Below are positions 58,350 through 64,000 of a stretch of 64,000 nt of DNA, piece by piece; positions within the stretch are counted from its first letter, which is position 1, and every line of letters starts with the position of its first letter. The stretch covers positions 1 to 64,000 of the forward strand of contig JAPOYA010000057.1 in the NCBI GenBank assembly GCA_026706815.1. The letters run 5' to 3'. The notes under the pieces are model-generated. The model had not been told where the DNA came from. It worked only from the letters and a program-made list of their open reading frames with translations, and did not search any database. A program made the position numbers and the translations under genes. This stretch comes from Acidimicrobiaceae bacterium (GTDB lineage Bacteria; Actinomycetota; Acidimicrobiia; Acidimicrobiales; Aldehydirespiratoraceae).

Positions 58350-58614
58350 CCAATGCCGCCAATTAGGGTCGGTGTGCGCGGTGTTGGTGTTGTCGGGTCT
58401 GCTGGCTGGGTGCGGCGGTGGTGCAAACGCTGATGCGTGCCGCGCCGCCGCGACTGCGCAAGCAGAGGCAGAGGCGGCTTGGGGTTCAGTTATCGAGGAG
58501 CACGCCACCGCTCACACAGCCGACGCTGACCATTCTGAGGTGGAGACGCGTTTGTTGTCTGGACGCGTTGATGTGATCATCGCTGCTGAGTCCACACGGA
58601 GGGCGTGCCAATAG
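58312..58614 (+). CDS. Cassette small lipoprotein (His/Asp/Ala-rich)
   Basis: 100 residues. VCAVLVLSGLLAGCGGGANA is a signal peptide with the lipobox LAGC, so the mature protein begins at Cys34 and is lipid-anchored outside the cytoplasmic membrane. The mature part is a short helix (ACRAAATAQAEAEAAWGSVI), a His/Asp segment (EEHATAHTADADHSEVE) and a terminal Cys near the end (RRACQ). Related remnants lie at 3591-3734 and 60329-60413. Third gene of the cassette. Function unknown. Confidence 0.7.
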   Translation: MLSGRVIRNTFADQCRQLGSVCAVLVLSGLLAGCGGGANADACRAAATAQAEAEAAWGSVIEEHATAHTADADHSEVETRLLSGRVDVIIAAESTRRACQ

Positions 58615-58626
58615 GCGTCATAGACG

Positions 58627-58670
58627 AGCGGTTGGGTTCCTGTGCTCATCCCGCCGGGAGCCCAACCGCT
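58627..58670 (+). terminator. Hairpin after the cassette
   Basis: AGCGGTTGGGTTCC (58627-58640) pairs with GGAGCCCAACCGCT (58657-58670) over 14 bp with one G-U, loop of 16 bases. It lies 12 bases after the lipoprotein stop. There is no T-run, so it may be a weak terminator or an mRNA end stabiliser. The rest of 58671-58877 shows nothing I can name. Confidence 0.55.
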
Positions 58671-58877
58671 GAACCTGACAACCTCCTGCAAGTCTCATGG
58701 CGAACAGTCCACGGGTTCATCATCCCAACCAACTTCCGCAACGACACCGCGTGAGGCACACTGTGGCCGGTGCGCTGGGCCGTGATGAATCCGGCCCTCT
58801 CGGCTGTCATCGCGTTGCCTTGTTCACCTGAAGGACCACGGATCGTTTGAGAACATCACGCTCCATCTCCAACTCGA

Positions 58878-59008
58878 CCGCCCGCGCCGCTCACGCGGCC
58901 TTGCCTCGGTAGTGCTGGGTCTTGAGGTATTGTCCCGCGGGCGTGTCCGACGCTGAGAGGTGTTCGGTGTAGCGGACAGCGGTTGCGGGGGATTTCCAGC
59001 GTCCTGCT
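58878..59008. repeat. Direct repeat B: mnmA 3' end plus integrase tail (att-like)
   Basis: Second copy of the repeat at 56919-57048. Its first 35 bases reproduce the end of mnmA (coding ARAAHAALPR and a stop) although no mnmA gene precedes them, so this is a displaced attachment site. The remaining bases are the integrase C-terminus, here in continuous frame. Confidence 0.9.
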
Positions 59009-59280
59009 TGCATCAGACCGTGCGTGGGTACACCTGCGGCGGCAAGGTCTTGGGCCATGCCCAAGCGGGGTGAATGGCTGGTGATGTTGGCGGGGTCGAG
59101 TCCGGCAGCTTGCCGGGTTGGGGCCCGGGAGCGAGCTGTGTCGGTTGCTGACCGCGGCGAGGTAGGTGCCAATGGTGGTGGGTTTCTTTTTCTGGCGGAT
59201 CATCGTGATCAGCCAAGCCTGGAGGTGCCCGGGGTCTGCGGGCAAATCTGGATGGCCGTTGTCAGAGGCCCACTTGTTTC
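58891..59280 (-). pseudogene. Tyrosine recombinase (integrase) with internal deletion, copy 3
   Basis: Two parts are joined out of frame near 59145. The N-terminal part (59140-59280) reads LPADPGHLQAWLITMIRQKK and PTTIGTYLAAVSNRH, a core-binding domain. The C-terminal part reads GLDPANITSHSPRLGMAQDL, with the HxxR box, then LMQAGRWKSP, AVRYTEHL and YLKTQHYRGKAA, ending at a TGA at 58891-58893. About 100 codons with the first catalytic Arg are missing. The stop lies within the mnmA-derived part of repeat B, so in the intact element the integrase gene overlapped its own attachment site. Confidence 0.85.
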
Positions 59281-59312
59281 CATGGGATATGTGTGTTGGT
59301 ATACTGTGAAGT
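59274..59312 (+). promoter_or_regulatory. Candidate leaderless promoter of the toxin-antitoxin operon
   Basis: TATACT at 59300-59305 is seven bases before the antitoxin ATG at 59313, and TTGTTT at 59274-59279 could act as a -35. There is no Shine-Dalgarno sequence in between, so transcription probably starts at the ATG and the mRNA is leaderless, which is common in actinobacteria. Confidence 0.5.
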
Positions 59313-59534
59313 ATGGCTGCAACGACTACCATCAAGGTCTCTGTCCGGACTAGGGATGCCTTGCGTCAGCTTGCGGATAGAGAAGGGCGGACTTTCGGCG
59401 CCCAACTCGACAAGATGATCCAAAGGGAGCGACGCCGCATCCTCGGGGCTCAACTTGCGAGCGCCCCCCTCGAAGTTGACGACCATGTCGTGCTCGATGC
59501 GTCAGCAAGCGATGTAGCCCATGCGAGCCGGTGA
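59313..59534 (+). CDS. MazE-like ribbon-helix-helix antitoxin
   Basis: 73 residues. TTTIKVSVRTRDALRQLADR then GRTFGAQLDKMIQRERRR form a ribbon-helix-helix DNA-binding unit, and the C-terminal part (LEVDDHVVLDAS) would bind the toxin. The toxin gene overlaps by 14 bases. The pair is cargo of the second element in the mnmA island and would favour its retention. Confidence 0.78.
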   Translation: MAATTTIKVSVRTRDALRQLADREGRTFGAQLDKMIQRERRRILGAQLASAPLEVDDHVVLDASASDVAHASR

Positions 59535-59835
59535 CGTCGTCCGCTGCGACTTCGGCACTCCGGCTAGGGGGGAGCCTGGATTTGTCAGGTCGGCGGTCGT
59601 TGTCACCTCCGACGACGTTCTTGAGTTCCGCCAGCATGCCGTTCTGGTCGTTCCCTGTACGGCCAATGATCGAGATTGGTTGAGCGAGGTAGAGGTGTCG
59701 GGGTTCGGAGTCGCACAAGCGCACCTGCCGACAACCGTCAGCGCCGACCGTGTAGTCGAAACCACCGGCACGAACATAGGAGTGGTTGCGCTGACGCAGA
59801 TCCGCGAAGTCATCGCCGATCTGCTCGGACTCTGA
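59521..59835 (+). CDS. mazF: MazF/PemK-family endoribonuclease toxin
   Basis: 104 residues. GDVVRCDFGTPARGEPGFVR is the MazF opening with its conserved Gly-Asp-Val and Arg. SAVVVTSDDV, VVPCTANDRDW and VALTQIREVIADLLGL follow in family order, with the catalytic Thr in PCTAN. It cleaves single-stranded RNA when released from the antitoxin. Start ATG 59521, inside the antitoxin gene. Confidence 0.85.
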   Translation: MRAGDVVRCDFGTPARGEPGFVRSAVVVTSDDVLEFRQHAVLVVPCTANDRDWLSEVEVSGFGVAQAHLPTTVSADRVVETTGTNIGVVALTQIREVIADLLGL

Positions 59836-59995
59836 ACGGAGCCTGAGTCCACAACGAACAAGCGCTAGATGCGCATGAAGCGTCTGGACTTGCATCACCC
59901 CCTACGGACAACTATCTGGACAGTGTCCGTGGACTCCCCAACCCCCTCCTGGTGGGATCTTGCCGGCTTTCTTGACGTCGAGGCGCCAACTCGCC

Positions 59996-60025
59996 TGGAT
60001 TCCGTCGGTCATATGGCTGGGATAA
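59996..60025 (+). pseudogene. Cassette secreted-protein 3' remnant, copy 3
   Basis: The last nine codons and stop, WIPSVIWLG, are identical to the end of the 57458 protein and sit in the same position relative to the following membrane-protein gene. Nothing upstream to 59836 resembles the rest of the gene, so it was removed by deletion or by toxin-antitoxin insertion. Confidence 0.75.
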
Positions 60026-60055
60026 GGTCAGGGGAATAAGGAGAAGGGTATTGCT

Positions 60056-60328
60056 GTGAGGTATTTTGTCTCAATGCTTGCGAGCTTGTATAGGGCCCAA
60101 CCGGTGCTTATGTTCGTTGGGGCCGTAACCGGTGGCGTGGTATCTGCGCTGTTGTTTCACTTTGACGGTTACACGATGTCCGCTGCGGTGGGGATGGGTG
60201 CGGCGGTGGCGGTGCTCACGTACGCTGGCAATCTAGCTGTCCGTTGGGCGGCGGAACGTCTCACTGCTAGTGGGGCAGTTGGTAGCGCCGCTGACAATGC
60301 GGCTTCGCTGACTGACGATGCTGGTTAG
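60056..60328 (+). CDS. Cassette small membrane protein, copy 3
   Basis: 90 residues from GTG, with AAGGAGAAGG upstream. Helix one, LMFVGAVTGGVVSALLFHF, and helix two, AAVGMGAAVAVLTYAGNLA, match the 58092 protein closely. The C-terminal tail is longer and Ala/Asp-rich (SGAVGSAADNAASLTDDAG). It looks intact even though both cassette neighbours are broken, so it may still be expressed. Confidence 0.65.
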   Translation: MRYFVSMLASLYRAQPVLMFVGAVTGGVVSALLFHFDGYTMSAAVGMGAAVAVLTYAGNLAVRWAAERLTASGAVGSAADNAASLTDDAG

Positions 60329-60413
60329 GTCGGTGCGCGCGGTGTTGGCGTTGTCGGGTCTGCTGGCTGGCTGGGTGCGGCGGCGACGCTGACCATTCTG
60401 AACTGGAGACGAG
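60329..60413 (+). pseudogene. Cassette lipoprotein remnant, copy 3
   Basis: The bases encoding the signal peptide (ALSGLLAG) are present, but a four-base GCTG insertion breaks the lipobox and about 110 bases are deleted before CGACGCTGACCATTCTGA, which matches the His/Asp segment of the 58312 gene. The remnant ends where the NCS2 permease gene begins at 60414, marking the right edge of the island. Confidence 0.75.
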
Positions 60414-62165
60414 TCAATCGGCTTTGATGTGGACCGTCACGATGTCGAGGTCGTGGTACTGCTGGTGGAAGACCTCCGAAGCGTGGTGTTGCAGCATCCG
60501 CAAGGAGATGTCTCGTTCGAGCGGCAGTCCCGTGTTCTGCGAGGCGAGCACCGAGAGCCGATCCTCGAGGTTCTCCTCGTTCGCTGCCGCGACGAACTCG
60601 AGCACGGCATGTCCGTCCTGTCTGCCGGCTGTCAGGCGCAGCGTGCGTCGGACATCCTTATCAGAACCATCCGTGGACTCGTCACTGTCGAGCAGTGTGA
60701 GCAGAGTCTCCTCGGCGACCGCGTCGAGCCGATGCGCCATGGCCTCCTCCCAACGGTTTCGATTCGAGAAGTCCTTGAGGAACTCGCGGATGCGGGGTAG
60801 TTCGGACACCGACAGCTGCGAACGGAAGCGTTTGCGCCTAGAACCCGTAAGTTCGGTGAACAGGGTCAGCGCAATCGCGGTGAGACCACCCGTGGTCATG
60901 CCGTTCTCGAAGAAACCGCCGGCGAACCCCTCAAGATATTCGGGGAAGATCTCTCCGCCCTGGAAACCGACCCCGATCCAGAACGAAACACCGGCGATCA
61001 GGCTCTTGCGGTAGTCGTTGGCGTCCTCGACCACCATCCTCATGCCGACCACGAACAGCAGAGCCAACAGCACGGTTATGTAAGCGGCGACCACCGCGTC
61101 GGGTATTGCGAGCACCAGCGCCAACACCTTGGGAAGGAAGGCCATCAGCACGAACGAAATGCCGATGGCCACACCGACGCGGCGGGCGGCGACACCGGTC
61201 AACTCGGTGATGGAGATGCTGGTTGAATACGTCGTGTTCGGCATCGTGCCCGCGATCCCCGACAGCAAGTTGCCGGTGCCGTCGGCGGCCACGGCGCCCT
61301 GTACTGATCGATAGTCAACGGCACGGGGTCGACGCCACGACACCCGTTGAATCGCCACCGAGTCGCCGATCGTCTCGACCGCGCCGATCAGCGTGACGAA
61401 CACGAAGGCGGGCAGCAGGCTCCAGAAGTCGCCGCCGAAGCCGAAGTCGTACCCGGGCCAGCCGCCGTCGGGCAGGCCGATCCATGACGCGTCGGCCACT
61501 TGGCCGGTGTCGTAGAGCCCTAACATCGCAGCCACCACCGATCCGGCTGCGATGCCGATGACCGGTGCCCACAGACGCATGCTGCGGGTGGCCGTCAGCG
61601 CGATGACGATGATCACGCCCATTGCGGCAAGGGCACTTGCCGGTGCGCTCCACGATGACTTGCCCTCAGGCGAAACTGTCACCATGTCGAAAACGAGGGG
61701 CATCACCGTCACCGCGATGAGCATGACCACGGTGCCCGCCACGGTGGGGGTGAGCAAGCGGCGGAAGATCGACAGCTTTGCCGCCAGGAGGAACTGGAAC
61801 AGCGATGAGGCTATGACCAGCGTGGCGAGCAGGCCTGGTCCGCCCTTTTGAAGTGCAGTGACGCAGACCGCGATGAACGCGCCGGACGTGCCCATGAGAA
61901 GGACGTAGCCCGAACCGATGCGGCCGACGCGCACAGCTTGCAGAATCGTGCTGATACCGCTGATCGCCGCGGCGGCGAACACCGCCCATGCCAAGTACTC
62001 GTCGGTGCCTCCGGCGGCTCTGATCACGATGGCAGGGGTGAGTACGATTCCGGCGATAGCCAATATGGCGAACTGCAACCCGAGACCGGCAGTGAGCGCA
62101 ACCGGTGGCTTGTCGTCGGCTTCGTAGCGGATGTTCCGCTGAGCTTTGGATACTTCGTTCTGCAT
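60414..62165 (-). CDS. NCS2-family purine/pyrimidine permease with cytoplasmic C-terminal domain
   Basis: 583 residues. The first ~440 residues are a nucleobase-cation symporter: LTAGLGLQFAILAIAGIVLTPAIV, LLMGTSGAFIAV, FVTLIGAVETIGDSVAIQRVS and GTGNLLSGIAGTMPNTTYS (Q/E substrate motif and GxxxP-type segment). The C-terminal ~140 residues are soluble: ELPRIREFLKDFSNRNRWEE, AMAHRLDAVAEETLLTLLD, HAVLEFVAAANEENLEDRL and a final HDLDIVTVHIKAD. The helix-strand order resembles a GHKL/RsbW-like ATPase domain, although the Asn of the N-box is not evident. Typical NCS2 permeases end near residue 450. Confidence 0.85.
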   Translation of the reverse strand: MQNEVSKAQRNIRYEADDKPPVALTAGLGLQFAILAIAGIVLTPAIVIRAAGGTDEYLAWAVFAAAAISGISTILQAVRVGRIGSGYVLLMGTSGAFIAVCVTALQKGGPGLLATLVIASSLFQFLLAAKLSIFRRLLTPTVAGTVVMLIAVTVMPLVFDMVTVSPEGKSSWSAPASALAAMGVIIVIALTATRSMRLWAPVIGIAAGSVVAAMLGLYDTGQVADASWIGLPDGGWPGYDFGFGGDFWSLLPAFVFVTLIGAVETIGDSVAIQRVSWRRPRAVDYRSVQGAVAADGTGNLLSGIAGTMPNTTYSTSISITELTGVAARRVGVAIGISFVLMAFLPKVLALVLAIPDAVVAAYITVLLALLFVVGMRMVVEDANDYRKSLIAGVSFWIGVGFQGGEIFPEYLEGFAGGFFENGMTTGGLTAIALTLFTELTGSRRKRFRSQLSVSELPRIREFLKDFSNRNRWEEAMAHRLDAVAEETLLTLLDSDESTDGSDKDVRRTLRLTAGRQDGHAVLEFVAAANEENLEDRLSVLASQNTGLPLERDISLRMLQHHASEVFHQQYHDLDIVTVHIKAD

Positions 62166-62226
62166 CGGGTGATTGTTGCCGCGAGCCTCGTCGCGATCAA
62201 ACAGTGCTCTCGGCAGAGCCTTGCGT

Positions 62227-63120
62227 TCAGGCGATGTTGATACCGCGTCGTTCCGCGGAACGCATCACATCGGCCGGGCGGGAGGGGGAGATCAGCAGTG
62301 ATCTGACCTGGCGTTCATGGGTGCTTTTTCGTCCGGTGACCAGCGGCAGGGTCACGGTGGTGCGCAGCTTCAACTCAAGGGCCAGGCCCAATGCCGAGGC
62401 AGTGAGGTCAGTGGCGCTCGTGTCGGCATCAGCTGGACCCAAACCTACGATTTCCCGTCGGGCGAACAGGACCGGTTCGCGCAAAACGGTCCGGTCGTGC
62501 AGTACCAGTCCGTTCGGCACGAACACGATGAAACGGCCGGTGAGCCTGTAGAGGGCGTGGAACGCAAGCGCCGCGAGGGGCACTCCGACCACCGTCGCCA
62601 CCGCTCCGGCCAACCAGCGCTGATCGGCCAACAGGATCGGTCCGACTGTCGAACCGAGGATCACCACAGCCCACGCCGGCACAACCAGGACCACCAGCAC
62701 TGGCCCGGGGGGCCGCAGGGCGAAGCGTCTCTCGTCTCCGTAGCTGGCACCGTCGATGAAGCTGTCTGCCACCCCCGGGGCAAGCACCGCCGCGGTAACC
62801 GCAACGCTGCCGACGATCCCAGAACCTGCGAGGGTCGTGTCCTGGGACTCGATGGCGGCCCAGACGGTGACGGGCAGGGTGCCGGCGGCTCCGATGCGCG
62901 CGACCGCGAGGGTCACCGGAAGACGCGCTGCCAGCGAGATCAAAATCGCCAGCCAAAGAAGCCAACTCGCCAAGGTGACGATGCCGCCGAACGAGTCCGA
63001 AGCTCCACCCAACCCATCGCTCAACAACGGCCCCAACAGGAACGGCTGCGCTATCCAAAGCCCGGTTGCCAGCCAGCACAGTCGCTGTGCAGAGGTGGAA
63101 CCGCGTAGACGTTTGAGCAC
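62227..63120 (-). CDS. Conserved membrane protein
   Basis: 297 residues with four to six hydrophobic segments (TLASWLLWLAILISLAARLP; PVLVVLVVPAWAVVILGSTV; GAVATVVGVPLAALAFHALY). They are followed by a soluble C-terminal domain of about 100 residues (RFIVFVPNGLVLHDRTVLREPVLFARRE, split from residue ~205; ELKLRTTVTLPLVTG). The tail resembles PH-like domains found in actinobacterial membrane proteins. Function unknown. The next 204 bases up to ligA hold nothing recognisable. Confidence 0.65.
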   Translation of the reverse strand: MLKRLRGSTSAQRLCWLATGLWIAQPFLLGPLLSDGLGGASDSFGGIVTLASWLLWLAILISLAARLPVTLAVARIGAAGTLPVTVWAAIESQDTTLAGSGIVGSVAVTAAVLAPGVADSFIDGASYGDERRFALRPPGPVLVVLVVPAWAVVILGSTVGPILLADQRWLAGAVATVVGVPLAALAFHALYRLTGRFIVFVPNGLVLHDRTVLREPVLFARREIVGLGPADADTSATDLTASALGLALELKLRTTVTLPLVTGRKSTHERQVRSLLISPSRPADVMRSAERRGINIA

Positions 63121-63312
63121 GAAGCTACATTACGCATACCCGCCGACCTTGGCTTGAATGCCCCGGCAGGTGCTCGGATCGAGCATGTCAGTGCGTCGAT
63201 ATCAGTTGTTCTCCGCTCTTGTTCGCTTCGCTCACGGGGCCGCTCGGGCCACGGCCTCGTCTCGATCCGGCGTCTTTGGGTCAATCCGCTCGGCCTCCAG
63301 TGTGATTGCTAA

Positions 63313-64000
<688 letters not shown>

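Noticed and set aside
58680-58860. Open stretch ending RTVHGFIIPTNFRNDTA before repeat B
   Set aside because: It could be a relic of a gene, but it is short, without a start, and matches nothing I know.

Overview
The window is high-GC actinobacterial DNA, most like the class Acidimicrobiia. The evidence is: mycothiol-dependent formaldehyde detoxification (mscR), an F420-type luciferase-like oxidoreductase, a MurA with Asp at the catalytic Cys position, actinobacterial steroid C/D-ring genes (ipdA-ipdB-ipdE1-ipdE2), an iscS-mnmA...ligA neighbourhood, and lipoprotein solute receptors with long acidic linkers. Most of it is dense chromosomal coding with many 1-4 base stop/start overlaps. No rRNA, tRNA or CRISPR array was seen.

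Layout. 1-2475: mscR (cut by the edge) and two SAM methyltransferases. 2556-5510: a scarred mobile island with an integrase tail, a small secreted/membrane gene cassette, a decayed IS30 element and a displaced IS30 end. 5461-22358: metabolic and envelope genes, including an ureohydrolase, two metal transporters (VIT, CDF), map, a DUF3048 coiled-coil protein, nucleoside hydrolase plus ribokinase, NfeD plus flotillin, and a Crp-like regulator. 22535-30229: two SDRs and a complete oligopeptide-type ABC operon. 30237-32086: a broken MBL hydrolase and an orphan protein made of two repeats. 32123-35345: sulfite reductase with its siroheme genes behind a perfect inverted repeat. 35443-40644: a His-rich membrane protein, an SDR and the ipd operon. 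41461-47434: a full branched-chain amino-acid type ABC operon. 47607-54640: PTP-like phosphatase, murA, NifU-domain protein, GH15, rhomboid, vapBC and an APH-fold kinase. 54688-56953: iscS and mnmA. 56919-60413: a second mobile island at the 3' end of mnmA. 60414-64000: NCS2 permease, a membrane protein and the start of ligA.

The most interesting signal is a three-gene cassette that appears three times in different states of decay (2815-3734, 57458-58614, 59996-60413). It consists of a secreted four-Cys protein whose predicted mature N-terminus is His and which carries a P-H-x-H motif, a very small two-helix membrane protein, and a small His/Asp-rich lipoprotein. Each copy lies next to a tyrosine-recombinase remnant of the same family. 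Two copies form a tandem accretion at the mnmA 3' end, marked by a 130/131-bp direct repeat in which the integrase tail overlaps the mnmA stop region. I read this as a small integrative element family carrying an undescribed envelope, possibly metal-binding, system. That function is inference.
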